A DNA stretch of 64,000 nt from Pseudomonadota bacterium (GTDB lineage: Bacteria; Pseudomonadota; Alphaproteobacteria; Caulobacterales; Caulobacteraceae), in contig JAIUNU010000009.1 in assembly GCA_020161365.1 (NCBI GenBank), forward strand, positions 1 to 64,000. The letters are read 5' to 3'. Numbering within the stretch: position 1 is the first letter of the stretch; each line of letters starts with the position of its first letter. The position numbers were made by a program, and so were the translations under genes. This document shows positions 24,417-33,212 of the stretch, one piece after another. The notes beneath the pieces are model-generated. The model ran no database searches and was not told the DNA's origin. It was given only the letters and a program-made list of their open reading frames with translations.

Positions 24417-26207
24417 ATGTCCCGCAAAAGCGTCCTAGAATCCTCGGCAAGCGCCCTCGCCCAAGCCGATGTCGGCGCTTCCGGGATCCATCCCAGCGTC
24501 ATCGCCAGCGCGTTGGGCGACTCGGCCTCAACCGAGGCGCTGGACCGGCTCAACCGCGCCGCCCAGGAGACCAAGAACGTCGAGAACGCCAAGGCGCTGG
24601 CGCGCGCGATCCAGGCCGTGCAGTTGCAGGATTACGCCAAGGCCGACAAGCTGGCGCTCAAGCTACTGGAAAAGGACGAGCGCCTAGGTCTGGCATGGCA
24701 CATCCTGGCGATCGCGCGCGAGAAAACTGGCGACTTCGCCTCCTCTCTTCGCGCCTACGAAGCCGCGTTGACCTTGCTGCCGGACCACGGCCCGGTGGCC
24801 GGCGATCTGGGTCGCCTGGCCTTCCGCATGAACATGCCCGAGTTGGCGGCCAAGTTCTTCGCGCACTACCGTATCTCCCGGCCTGACGACGTCGAAGGCG
24901 CCAACAACCTGGCCTGCGCGCTCCGCGAATTGAACCGCGAAAGCGAGGCCATAGAAGTGCTGAAGGCCGCGTTGAACGCCAATCCCGAAGCGCCGGTTCT
25001 GTGGAACACTCTCGGCACGGTTTTGTGTAACCTCGGGGATGGCGCTGGCTCCATCGTCTTCTTTGACGAGGCGCTTCGCCTCGCGCCGGACTTCTCCAAG
25101 GCCTACCACAATCGCGCCTTCGCCAAGTTGGACCTCGGCGACATCGAGAGCGCGCTGGCCGATTGCGAAGCGGCGATGCGCAATCCCGGGTCGCCCGAAG
25201 ACCTGGCGATGATGCAGTTCGCCCGCGCGACCATCCTGTTGGCGCTGGGACGCGTATCCGAAGGCTGGGACGCTTATGAAGCGCGCTTCTCGCCCGCCAT
25301 GACCGACGCGCCGCGCTTTCAGATTCCCGGCGTTCGCTGGTCGGGGCAGGACCTCAAGGGCAAGTCCCTGATGATTACGACCGAACAGGGTTTGGGCGAC
25401 GAGGTGATGTTCGCCAACATGCTGCCAGACATCGTCGAAGCGTTGGGTCCCGACGGCTTCCTGTCGCTGGCGGTCGAGCGTCGCCTCGCGCCCCTGTTCG
25501 AGAGATCGTTCCCGAACATCGAGGTGACCGCGCACCGGACGGTGGCTTACGAAGGCAGAGTCTTCAGAGCCGCGCCCTATGTCGAGAACTGGGACCGTTT
25601 CGACTACTGGGCGGCCATCGGCGACTTCCTGCCCAGCCTGCGCCCCTCAGCCGAAGCTTTTCCCAAGCGGCCGGCCTTCCTTCAGCCGGATCCGGCACGG
25701 GTCGCGCATTGGAAGGCGCAACTTGAAAAGCTGGGTCCCGGCCCCAAGGTCGGCCTTCTGTGGAAGAGCCTCAAGCTGAACGCAGAGCGTGCGCGACAGT
25801 TTTCGCCCTTCCACCTTTGGGAGCCGGTTCTGCATACGCCCGGCGTGGTGTTCGTGAACCTGCAGTACGGCGACTGTGAGGAAGAGATCACCTTCGCCAA
25901 ACAGGAGCTGGGCGTCGAAATCTGGCAGCCGGAAGGCATCGACCTGAAGGCGGACCTCGACGACGTCGCGGCCCTGTGCGCGGCGGTCGATCTGGTCATC
26001 GGCTTTTCGAACGCCACCATCAATCTGGCCGGCGCCGTAGGCACGCCCATCTTCATGCTCACCGGCGCTTCGTCGTGGACCCGTCTGGGGACCGACTATT
26101 ACCCCTGGTATCCCAGCGTCCGTTGCTTCGTTACCGAGCAGTACGGTGTCTGGGAGCCGACCATGCGCCGCGTTGCCGAGGCCCTGCGCGATATCGCCGC
26201 ACGCTGA
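24417..26207 (+). CDS. flmG: Flagellin glycosyltransferase FlmG
   Basis: A 596-residue protein with an N-terminal TPR half (about residues 50-290; units such as LALKLLEKDERLGLAWHILAIAREKTGD and EAPVLWNTLGTVLCNLGDGAGSIVFFDEAL) and a C-terminal glycosyltransferase half (about 300-596; VGLLWKSLKLNAERARQFSPF; VDLVIGFSNATINLAGAVG; MLTGASSWTRLGTDYYPWY). In Caulobacter FlmG (formerly FlbA) binds flagellins through the TPRs and adds a pseudaminic-acid-type sugar, which is needed for filament formation. Position next to flbT and flmH supports the name. A CCGCCTC/GAGGCGG hairpin (26212-26229) follows the stop. Confidence 0.92.
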   Translation: MSRKSVLESSASALAQADVGASGIHPSVIASALGDSASTEALDRLNRAAQETKNVENAKALARAIQAVQLQDYAKADKLALKLLEKDERLGLAWHILAIAREKTGDFASSLRAYEAALTLLPDHGPVAGDLGRLAFRMNMPELAAKFFAHYRISRPDDVEGANNLACALRELNRESEAIEVLKAALNANPEAPVLWNTLGTVLCNLGDGAGSIVFFDEALRLAPDFSKAYHNRAFAKLDLGDIESALADCEAAMRNPGSPEDLAMMQFARATILLALGRVSEGWDAYEARFSPAMTDAPRFQIPGVRWSGQDLKGKSLMITTEQGLGDEVMFANMLPDIVEALGPDGFLSLAVERRLAPLFERSFPNIEVTAHRTVAYEGRVFRAAPYVENWDRFDYWAAIGDFLPSLRPSAEAFPKRPAFLQPDPARVAHWKAQLEKLGPGPKVGLLWKSLKLNAERARQFSPFHLWEPVLHTPGVVFVNLQYGDCEEEITFAKQELGVEIWQPEGIDLKADLDDVAALCAAVDLVIGFSNATINLAGAVGTPIFMLTGASSWTRLGTDYYPWYPSVRCFVTEQYGVWEPTMRRVAEALRDIAAR

Positions 26208-26419
26208 TGACCCGCCTCGCTTGAGGCGGATCAATGCCCCCGTCGTCTAAGCCCTCAGACTGGAGCGCTGTCGGGACATCCTTTCGACGTTTCGATATCC
26301 GCTCTTGAAGGCCCGTATCGCCGACCCAGCCCCGACGCGCCGCTGACGCGCGAAGCCTGGAGTGATGGACGTGATAACGGTATGACTACTCGAGGTTGTT
26401 GAGTGCCGGAGTAAAGGAC

Positions 26420-27001
26420 ATGGTGACGGTGCGACTGCGCGAGGTTGTCGAAGAGGATCGCGAGCGGCTGCTAGTCTGGCGTAACAGTCCCGACGTTTCC
26501 GCCTACATGTACTCCGACCACAAGATCGGCCACGAGGAGCACGATCATTGGTTCGATGTGGCGCGACACGACCCGCGCCGTCGGTACTGGGTTATCGAGG
26601 CGGACGGAGAGCCGGTTGGCCTGGCCAACCTGGCCGATATCGACCTCGTCCATCGCCGCTGCGCCTGGGCCTATTATCTGGCAAGCCCGAAGGTGCGCGG
26701 CCTGGGGGTCGGATCGTATGTCGAGTTTCACGTCATCGAGTACGTCTTTGGCCAGTTGGGCCTGAACAAGCTGTGGTGCGAAGTCCTGATTTCGAACGAG
26801 AGCGTCTGGCGGCTGCATGAACTGTACGGTTTCCAACGCGAGGCGCTCTTCCGGCAACATGTGATGAAACAGGGCCACGAGGTCGACGTCATCGGCCTGG
26901 GCCTGCTGTCATCCGATTGGGCGGCGCGCCGAGAGGCCATGGCCGAGCGCTTGCGCGGCAAGGGTTTCGATATCCCGTCCCGCGTTCACCGAGCCGCCTG
27001 A
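26420..27001 (+). CDS. flmH: PseH-type nucleotide-sugar N-acetyltransferase FlmH
   Basis: A 193-residue GNAT of the PseH group, which N-acetylates UDP-4-amino-4,6-dideoxy-AltNAc in pseudaminic acid synthesis. The N-terminal LLVWRNSPDVSAYMYSDHKIGHEEHDHWF is the diagnostic PseH segment, and SPKVRGLGVGSYVEFHVIEYVF is the acetyl-CoA loop. I chose ATG 26420 with GGAG 8 bases before it, rather than upstream TTG codons. It lies 212 bp after flmG; that gap holds a hairpin but no gene. The other pathway enzymes are not in the window. Confidence 0.82.
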   Translation: MVTVRLREVVEEDRERLLVWRNSPDVSAYMYSDHKIGHEEHDHWFDVARHDPRRRYWVIEADGEPVGLANLADIDLVHRRCAWAYYLASPKVRGLGVGSYVEFHVIEYVFGQLGLNKLWCEVLISNESVWRLHELYGFQREALFRQHVMKQGHEVDVIGLGLLSSDWAARREAMAERLRGKGFDIPSRVHRAA

Positions 27002-27108
27002 CAACACCTTCCGCACCGACACCCTTGCCAACAGCGCAAGCGCCAGTAGTTTGATCCGCTCAATTTGAACAACTGTTCGAACCGGATCCGATTCCGGCGG
27101 AGATAGGC

Positions 27109-27978
27109 ATGAGCCAGCGCTTCGAAGGCACTTCCGACTATGTGGCCACCGACGACCTGAAGGTCGCCGTCAACGCTGCGGTCGCTCTTGAACGTCCCCT
27201 GCTGATCAAGGGCGAGCCCGGCACCGGCAAGACGGTCCTGGCCTACGAAGTCGCCAAGGCGATGGGCGCGCCGCTGATCACCTGGCACATCAAGTCGACG
27301 ACCAAAGCCCAGCAGGGCCTCTACGAATATGACGCCGTGACCCGTCTGCGCGACAGCCAGCTGGGCGATGAGCGCGTGAAGGACGTCAAGAACTACATCA
27401 AGAAGGGTAAGCTCTGGGAAGCGTTCGAAAGCGACGTGCGTCCAGTGCTGCTGATCGACGAGATCGACAAGGCTGACATCGAATTCCCGAACGACCTCCT
27501 GCAGGAGCTCGATCGTATGGAGTTCTTCGTCTACGAGACCGGCGAGACGATCAAGGCCAAGGTCCGGCCGGTGATGATCATCACCTCGAACAACGAGAAG
27601 GAACTGCCGGACGCCTTCCTGCGCCGCTGCTTCTTCCACTACATCCGCTTCCCGGAAGCCGAGACGATGCAGGCCATCGTCGATGTCCACTTCCCCGGCA
27701 TCAAGCAGAAGCTCGTCGCCGAGGCGCTGCGTATCTTCTACGACATGCGCAAGGTGCCAGGTCTGAAGAAGAAGCCGTCCACCTCGGAACTGCTGGACTG
27801 GCTGAAGCTGTTGCTGGTCGAGGACATCGACGAGACGATCCTGCGCGAAAAGGATCCCACCAAGCTGATCCCGCCGCTGCATGGGGCCTTGCTGAAGAAC
27901 GAGCAGGACGTTCACCTGTTCGAACGCCTGGCGTTCCTAGCGCGTCGGGAAGGTTCCAGCGGTCGCCCTGGACAGTAG
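27109..27978 (+). CDS. MoxR-family AAA+ ATPase
   Basis: A 289-residue AAA+ protein of the MoxR group. Walker A reads KGEPGTGKTVL, Walker B VLLIDEIDKAD, and sensor 1 VMIITSNNEKELPDAFLRRC. MoxR ATPases usually work as chaperones with a von Willebrand A protein encoded next door; no VWA gene is adjacent on either side here. The start ATG 27109 follows GGCGGAGATAGGC. The 107 bp upstream holds no gene. Confidence 0.88.
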   Translation: MSQRFEGTSDYVATDDLKVAVNAAVALERPLLIKGEPGTGKTVLAYEVAKAMGAPLITWHIKSTTKAQQGLYEYDAVTRLRDSQLGDERVKDVKNYIKKGKLWEAFESDVRPVLLIDEIDKADIEFPNDLLQELDRMEFFVYETGETIKAKVRPVMIITSNNEKELPDAFLRRCFFHYIRFPEAETMQAIVDVHFPGIKQKLVAEALRIFYDMRKVPGLKKKPSTSELLDWLKLLLVEDIDETILREKDPTKLIPPLHGALLKNEQDVHLFERLAFLARREGSSGRPGQ

Positions 27979-28076
27979 TCGCGCCTGCGACGAAATGGCC
28001 GTTACCGGGAATTCACTGGACGCACGCTATCCGCGCGACCAACGTCCAGGCTCCAAGGGAAGGCCAAGGGAACACC

Positions 28077-28895
28077 ATGCGTCATTCGAAATGGCTGGTC
28101 GCCGCGCTGCTGGTTGGCGTGGGCGCCAGCGCATTGACCGCCTGCCAGCCCGGCGCGCCGGACAAGGACCACAGGGCCGAGCGGCGGCTGGGCAGAGAGC
28201 CGGTACGCGCCATCGAGCGCCTGGACTGTCCCGAACGACAAGGCGGCCTGACGCGCGTGAGCGCCGCGCCGGACGGCCAGTCCTGCACCTACACCTCCAG
28301 CGAGGGGACGGTTGATCTGCGCCTTGTCCGCCTGAACGGCGGGGACGCGGAAGCGGCGCTGGCTCCGATCGAGGCGGAGCTCAAGGGCCTGATGCCAGCG
28401 CCCCCTGCCCCGCCCGCCCCGGCCGAGAGCAAGGACGCCAAGGACGGAAAAAATAAGACCAGCATCCACCTGCCGGGAATCAATATCGATGCTCACGGCG
28501 ACAGCGCCGACATCCGCATCGGCCACCTGACCATCAACAGCGACGGCGGCGCAGCCGAGGTGAAGGTCAACAAGAACGTCAACATCAAGAGCGACGACGC
28601 CCAGGCGTCGGTGAATGTGGCCGCCAACGACGATCACGACGGCGACGTCACGATCAAGGCCAATGACAACGGGGCGGAAATCCGCGCTCAGAAGAGCGGC
28701 GACGCGGTCCGCTCGACCCTGATCCTCGCCAACGACAAGGCGCCTAAGGGCTATCGCCTGGCCGGCTATGAAGCGCGCGGCCCCAAGGGCGGTCCTTTGG
28801 CCGTGGCCGTGGTCAAGGCCAAGAACCGCAACACCGACGACCATGACCTGTTCAAGGACATGAAGGCGCTGGTCCGCCACAACGTCGGCGGCTGA
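28077..28895 (+). CDS. Putative lipoprotein with beta-solenoid-like repeats
   Basis: A 272-residue protein. The signal sequence ends in a lipobox ALTAC, making Cys23 the likely lipidation site. Residues 110-125 are a Pro/Ala linker. Residues 131-220 alternate short hydrophobic and polar strands (INIDAHGDSADIRIGHLTIN; VNKNVNIKSDDAQASVNVAA; GDVTIKANDNGAEIRAQ), the pattern of a right-handed beta-helix such as DUF4097-type proteins. The family is not known to me. It follows moxR by 98 bp on the same strand, so cotranscription is possible. Confidence 0.65.
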   Translation: MRHSKWLVAALLVGVGASALTACQPGAPDKDHRAERRLGREPVRAIERLDCPERQGGLTRVSAAPDGQSCTYTSSEGTVDLRLVRLNGGDAEAALAPIEAELKGLMPAPPAPPAPAESKDAKDGKNKTSIHLPGINIDAHGDSADIRIGHLTINSDGGAAEVKVNKNVNIKSDDAQASVNVAANDDHDGDVTIKANDNGAEIRAQKSGDAVRSTLILANDKAPKGYRLAGYEARGPKGGPLAVAVVKAKNRNTDDHDLFKDMKALVRHNVGG

Positions 28896-28910
28896 CCCCA
28901 CAAGAGAAAC

Positions 28911-28936
28911 CCCGGCCGGGCGCTTGTCCGGCCGGG
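28911..28936 (+). terminator. Hairpin after the lipoprotein gene
   Basis: CCCGGCCGG (28911-28919) pairs perfectly with CCGGCCGGG (28928-28936). It lies 16 bp after the stop and lacks a T-run. It may act from both sides, since the next gene is convergent. Confidence 0.6.
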
Positions 28937-28964
28937 ATCGTCAAACTCATGTTGGGGCCAGCTA

Positions 28965-29336
28965 TCAGAGGGGCGTGACGTCCATGACCTTGTAGGTCAG
29001 CGGCCGCCCATCCTCATCGGTGACGGTGACATATTCCCCCAACGCGAACCGATGCTCGCCCAGGCGGTGAAGCGGTTCGTCGTCCGACTCTTCCGCAGCG
29101 TCGTAATCGAAAAACCAGCGCTGACCACGCTTGTTCAGCCGGCCATCGACCGCGTCTTCATCGGGCGCGAAACGTCGAACGCTGCACGATGCCTTGACCT
29201 TGGCGTACTCGCCTTCGTCGATATGGCCATCAGCCGTCAACGGCGCGGTCAGGGCGTAGCCGCGGTGGTCGTCGCCGCCCGCGAACTCGGTGCCGGGGTT
29301 GCGAGCCAAGCGCATGACGATACGGGATAAAGACAT
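28965..29336 (-). CDS. Conserved hypothetical protein
   Basis: I do not recognise this 123-residue cytoplasmic protein. It begins SLSRIVMRLARNPGTEFAGGDDHRGY and has the acidic end YVTVTDEDGRPLTYKVMDVTPL. Its sequence suggests a small beta-rich domain without membrane segments. It is convergent with the lipoprotein gene and lies downstream of the stress-protein gene on the same strand with a 32-bp gap, so the two may be one transcript. Confidence 0.6.
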   Translation of the reverse strand: MSLSRIVMRLARNPGTEFAGGDDHRGYALTAPLTADGHIDEGEYAKVKASCSVRRFAPDEDAVDGRLNKRGQRWFFDYDAAEESDDEPLHRLGEHRFALGEYVTVTDEDGRPLTYKVMDVTPL

Positions 29337-29368
29337 CCAGCCTCCCTTTCTTTTATGGCTTCAGAAGC

Positions 29369-30181
29369 TTAGTGCGACAGGAACAACGACGGGCCTTCGC
29401 TGCCGAGCAGCGTTCGCGTCGTGCCGCCGAAGATGAACTCCTGTAGCCTGGGGTGACCGAACGCGCCGGCGACCAGGAGGTTCGCGTTCACGTCCTTGGC
29501 CGCGCTCAGCAGAAGTGCGGCGGCGTCATTGTTTCCGTCCAGTATCCGCGCGCTGGCCTTGACCCCACGCGCACCGAGGAAGTCGACCAGGCGACCAAGC
29601 TCGAAGGCGCGCGACGAGGCGGCGGGTGCGCCGGCCACGATGACGGCGCTAGCCTTCTCAAGCAGAGGCAGGGCGGTGCGGACGGCGCGGCTGGCTTCCT
29701 TTCCGCCATCCCAAGCGACCAGGGCGACACCATCCGTCCGAAAACCCGGACGGGCGACCAAGGTGGGTCTTTGCTCATCGGCGACCAGTTGCTGAAACGC
29801 TTCGGCCAGCGGACCCTTGCCGCGCGCCGACGCGTCATCGAACACGATGACGTCGGACAGGCGTCCCTCCATCGCCAGCCCGGCCCAGACCGGCGAGTCG
29901 AGACTGACGACGCGCGTACGGCCGTAGCCCAGTTCCGCAGCCAGCTTGCCCACCGCCTTGGCGCCCTCTTGCGCCGCTTCTTTCAGGCTCTCAAGCGCCG
30001 TAACTTGCACGCCGCCCATGAAGCCCTCGCCCATCCAGGGCATCAGGTCGGCCATGTCGGCGGGCGCGTGGACGCAGGCCAGTTCCGCCTGGAAGGCGGT
30101 CGCCAGGGTCGCGGCGGACGTCAGGACGCTTTGGTCGTTCGGGGTTCCGGCCAGCGGAACCATGATTCTCGCCCAACTCAT
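29369..30181 (-). CDS. Universal stress protein family protein
   Basis: A 270-residue protein containing two tandem Usp-like halves. The first starts SWARIMVPLAGTPNDQSVL; the second starts VALVAWDGGKEASRAVRTALPLLEKA and ends NLLVAGAFGHPRLQEFIFGGTTRTLL, matching the G-x2-G-x9-G(S/T) ATP-binding signature only in part (GAFGHPRLQEFIFGGTT). Start ATG 30181 is preceded by GGGAG. Stress or starvation response is the family role; the ligand is unknown. It is divergent from the HD gene. Confidence 0.82.
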   Translation of the reverse strand: MSWARIMVPLAGTPNDQSVLTSAATLATAFQAELACVHAPADMADLMPWMGEGFMGGVQVTALESLKEAAQEGAKAVGKLAAELGYGRTRVVSLDSPVWAGLAMEGRLSDVIVFDDASARGKGPLAEAFQQLVADEQRPTLVARPGFRTDGVALVAWDGGKEASRAVRTALPLLEKASAVIVAGAPAASSRAFELGRLVDFLGARGVKASARILDGNNDAAALLLSAAKDVNANLLVAGAFGHPRLQEFIFGGTTRTLLGSEGPSLFLSH

Positions 30182-30287
30182 GATCGAGCTCCCTTTCGAG
30201 GGCATTTCCACAGATGACGGCGAACCGCTCATTGATCTTTCGCAACCGATGCGCCAGTCAACCGACTTCATCACAAGGAACGAACGC

Positions 30288-30932
30288 GTGGCCAAAGGGC
30301 TGCAAAGGGGCGGACCGCCCCGTGCATGGCAGAGAATGCTCTCCGGACGTCGGCTCGACCTGCTCGACCCGTCGCCGATGGATATCGAGATCGAGGACAT
30401 CGCCCATGGTCTGGCGCGCGTCGCGCGCTGGAACGGACAGACGGTGGGTGAGCATGGCTTCTCTGTGGCCCAGCACAGCCTGGTGGTCGAAGAGATCGCC
30501 GCGCATATGAGGCCGGATTTAGAGCCGCGCTGGCGCCTGGCGGCGTTGCTGCATGACGCCAGCGAATATGTGATCGGCGACATGATCAGCCCATTCAAGG
30601 CGGCGCTGGGCGTGAGCTACAAGGACTTCGAGACCCGTCTGGAGGACGCGATCCACATCCGCTTTGGCCTGCCGGTGAAGACCCCCGCCCCGATCAAGAA
30701 GCTGATCAAGCAGGCCGATCGCGCCTGCGCCTTTTTCGAGGCCACCCAGCTGGCGGGCTTCGAACACGCCGAGTCCCTGGCGATCTTCGGCGCACCGCCG
30801 TCGGGTTACGATCTGCAGATCACGCCCTTGGCGCCCTTTGAGGCGCAGGCGCGCTATGTTCAGCGCTTCCATGTGCTGTCGCGCGCGGCGGGCTATGAGT
30901 CCGCGCCCGACGCAGCGTTCGAAACCGAGTAG
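30288..30932 (+). CDS. HD-domain hydrolase (YfbR-like)
   Basis: A 214-residue HD-domain protein. Metal ligands appear in GEHGFSVAQHSLVVEEIA (first His), AALLHDASEYVIGD (HD pair) and KQADRACAFFE (final Asp). This arrangement is that of YfbR-type 5'-deoxynucleotidases and related phosphohydrolases. I propose the GTG start at 30288 because AAGGAA precedes it by 7 bases and the protein would begin MAKGLQRGGPPRAW; ATG 30249 is the alternative. It is followed after 9 bp by the NrtR-like gene, so they are very likely cotranscribed. Confidence 0.78.
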   Translation: MAKGLQRGGPPRAWQRMLSGRRLDLLDPSPMDIEIEDIAHGLARVARWNGQTVGEHGFSVAQHSLVVEEIAAHMRPDLEPRWRLAALLHDASEYVIGDMISPFKAALGVSYKDFETRLEDAIHIRFGLPVKTPAPIKKLIKQADRACAFFEATQLAGFEHAESLAIFGAPPSGYDLQITPLAPFEAQARYVQRFHVLSRAAGYESAPDAAFETE

Positions 30933-30941
30933 CGGGGCGCG

Positions 30942-31922
30942 ATGAACACGGCGGTCGTCATCGGTCTGTCAGCGGTGGTCGTCGCGATCCGCGACGGCGA
31001 GGCCGTCGTTCTGACCGTGCGACCGCACGACGCCGTCACCGATGTCGCCTCCCCGCTGTCAGGCCTGCCGTTCGGCCCGTTCGATCCGGAGTCGCATCGC
31101 ACTTTCGAGCTGGGCCTGCGCGCCTTCGTGACCCAGCAGACCCGCTTCCAGCTGGGCTATGTCGAGCAACTTTACACCTTCGGCGACAAGGGCCGCGACG
31201 CGCCGCGCGCCGAGGTGGGAGCCGGCGCAGCGCGCGTGGTTTCGGTCGGCTACCTGGGCCTGACGCCGAAGGCGGTTGATACCGACGCCCCAGACACCGC
31301 CTGGGCCCCGTGGACCCGATTCTTCCCCTGGGAGGACTGGCGCGTCGGTCGCCCTGCCTTGCTCGACGAGGCTATCGCGCCGGCGCTGAAGCGCTGGGCC
31401 GCCGACGACGCGGCCAAATGGTCGCGCGCGCGCCTGGCCTTCGCCCTGGACGGCGCGCCGTGGAACGAAGAACGGGTGCTGGAGCGCTACGAGCTGCTCT
31501 ACGAGGCGGGCCTGGCGCCCGAAGCCGCGCGCGACCGGGCGCGCGCCGACGGCCAGGACCCCGCCGAACCTGCCGCCCTATCGGCGGCGCTCGGCGAGCC
31601 GATGATCTCGGACCACCGGCGTATTCTTGCGACCGGCCTGTCGCGTCTGCGGGGCAAGATCAAGTATCGCCCCGTGGTGTTCGAATTGACCCCTGAGGAG
31701 TTCACCCTCTCGACCCTGCAGCGCACGGTCGAAGCCATCGCCGGCGTGCCGCTGCACAAGCAGAACTTCCGCCGCGTGGTCGAGCGCGAGGAGCTGGTCG
31801 AGGGCCTGGGTCGCCTCGACGCCGAAACCGGCGGCCGCCCAGCGGAGCTGTTCCGCTTCCGCCGCGAGATGCTGGCGACGCGGCAGGCGACGGGGCTCTC
31901 GCTGCCGCTGTTGCGGGACTAG
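30942..31922 (+). CDS. NrtR-like regulator with degenerate Nudix domain
   Basis: A 326-residue protein. The N-terminal Nudix-like domain keeps GYVEQLYTFGDKGRD and RVVSVGYLGL, which are typical of NrtR. The catalytic Nudix box GX5EX7REUXEEXGU is gone: the corresponding part reads ESHRTFELGLRAFVTQQTRFQ. The C-terminal winged helix (about residues 235-320; KIKYRPVVFELTPEEFTLSTLQ) is the NrtR DNA-binding domain. NrtR proteins sense ADP-ribose and repress NAD genes; no NAD gene is near. It sits 9 bp after the HD hydrolase gene, an operon pairing that suggests nucleotide-related function. Confidence 0.75.
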   Translation: MNTAVVIGLSAVVVAIRDGEAVVLTVRPHDAVTDVASPLSGLPFGPFDPESHRTFELGLRAFVTQQTRFQLGYVEQLYTFGDKGRDAPRAEVGAGAARVVSVGYLGLTPKAVDTDAPDTAWAPWTRFFPWEDWRVGRPALLDEAIAPALKRWAADDAAKWSRARLAFALDGAPWNEERVLERYELLYEAGLAPEAARDRARADGQDPAEPAALSAALGEPMISDHRRILATGLSRLRGKIKYRPVVFELTPEEFTLSTLQRTVEAIAGVPLHKQNFRRVVEREELVEGLGRLDAETGGRPAELFRFRREMLATRQATGLSLPLLRD

Positions 31923-31968
31923 GCGGCGCGCCGCAGGCCGGAAGGCGACTTCGCCCCTGTCAATGAGC

Positions 31969-32262
31969 TCAGCCGAGCTCTTCCGCGTGCAAGATCCGCA
32001 TGGTCGGCGGCGATGCGGCGAAGGCGCCGATGTCTTTGGCGAAAGCCTTTGAGGCTGCGAGCGCGAAATGCTCCCGCAAGGCCGCCATGTCGGACCACAC
32101 TTCGACGAACTGCAGAAGATGAGGTCGCCCCACCGCCTGGAAGCAGTCATGCGACACGCAGCCACGCTCGCCGCGTGACCGGGCGCAGTGCTCAAGCGCC
32201 AGTCGCAGGGCGGGTTCAAGGGCGTCGGGACGGACGTCGACCGACCCAAGAATGACAATCAT
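31969..32262 (-). CDS. Antibiotic biosynthesis monooxygenase (ABM) domain protein
   Basis: A 97-residue ferredoxin-like protein of the ABM/YgiN group. Key family positions are seen: VILGSVDVRPDALEPALRLALEHCARSRGERGCVSHDCF, then LLQFVEVWSDMAALREHFA. Members are small cofactor-free quinol monooxygenases or heme-degrading enzymes, usually dimers. The substrate cannot be told. It stands alone between a convergent regulator gene and the sterol desaturase gene. Confidence 0.82.
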   Translation of the reverse strand: MIVILGSVDVRPDALEPALRLALEHCARSRGERGCVSHDCFQAVGRPHLLQFVEVWSDMAALREHFALAASKAFAKDIGAFAASPPTMRILHAEELG

Positions 32263-32309
32263 AGAGCGCTCCTGGCGTCGTGCGTCCGTAAGCTTGATGA
32301 GGCCGGGCG

Positions 32310-33212
32310 CTATTCAAACCCCACGCGCGCCCGCCATTTGGCCTTAAGCGTATGCGAGGTATCCCGCGAACCATCCGGGCTCCAGCCCGGCGGGCCGAAA
32401 ACATAGCCCAGCGCCTCCTTCGGCGACTTCGCCCCCGCGACGTCCTTGGCGATGCCGACCCACTCGTGGAAGACGTTGTGCAACAGGTTGAAGTTGCCCA
32501 GGTTCTTCACCGTGCCATAGCGGCAGGGCTCCTCGTCGACCTCGGGGATGAAGGTGCCGAACATCCGGTCCCAGATGATCAGGATGCCCGCGTAGTTGGC
32601 GTCCAGATAGCGCGGGTTGCGCGCGTGGTGGACGCGGTGATGCGAGGGGGTATTGAACACCGCCTCGAACCAGCGCGGCATGCGCCCCACCGCCTCGGTG
32701 TGGATCCAAAATTGGTAGACGAGGCTGATCCCTTTCTGGATCGCCACCATGGCCGGCGGAAAGCCCAGGAACGACAGCGGCAGCCAAAGCAGCCACGTTC
32801 CGGCGACGCCGCCGGTCCAGGTCTGCCGCAGGGCTGTTGACAGGTTGTAGTGGGTCGAAGTGTGGTGGTTGACGTGGCTCGCCCACCAGAACCGCCGTTC
32901 GTGCGCGAGACGGTGGAACCAGTAGTAGGTCAGGTCCTCCAGGAAGAAGACCGCAACCCAGGCCCAGACCGCCGTCATCGGTATCGTGAATAGCCGGTGC
33001 TGGTAGACCCCGACCGTCGTCGCAAACACGACGCCGCCGAACACCACCCCAGCGATCGTGCTGCCCAGGCCCATGCTGAGCGACATGGCCGTATCGCGCG
33101 TCTCGTAGTTGGCCTTGGCCTTGCCGAAGCGGCCGAGCAGGATTTCCAGGACGATGGCCAGGACAAAGAACGGAATGGCGAGCTGGACGGGGTCAAAGGG
33201 GGCTTTCAGCAT
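32310..33212 (-). CDS. Sterol desaturase/fatty-acid hydroxylase family protein
   Basis: A 300-residue integral membrane di-iron enzyme. Three histidine clusters are present: HRLAHE, HVNHH and HHRVHH. Several hydrophobic segments lie between residues 10 and 150. Members hydroxylate or desaturate sterols, carotenoids or fatty acids; the bacterial substrate is not predictable. Start ATG 33212 shares its A with the stop of the preceding gene (TGATG), so translation is coupled to the small membrane protein. Confidence 0.88.
   Translation of the reverse strand: MLKAPFDPVQLAIPFFVLAIVLEILLGRFGKAKANYETRDTAMSLSMGLGSTIAGVVFGGVVFATTVGVYQHRLFTIPMTAVWAWVAVFFLEDLTYYWFHRLAHERRFWWASHVNHHTSTHYNLSTALRQTWTGGVAGTWLLWLPLSFLGFPPAMVAIQKGISLVYQFWIHTEAVGRMPRWFEAVFNTPSHHRVHHARNPRYLDANYAGILIIWDRMFGTFIPEVDEEPCRYGTVKNLGNFNLLHNVFHEWVGIAKDVAGAKSPKEALGYVFGPPGWSPDGSRDTSHTLKAKWRARVGFE

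Noticed and set aside
29946..30932. 328-residue extended version of the HD hydrolase
   Set aside because: Its N-terminal 114 residues are antisense to the universal stress protein gene; GTG 30288 with AAGGAA upstream gives a normal HD protein.
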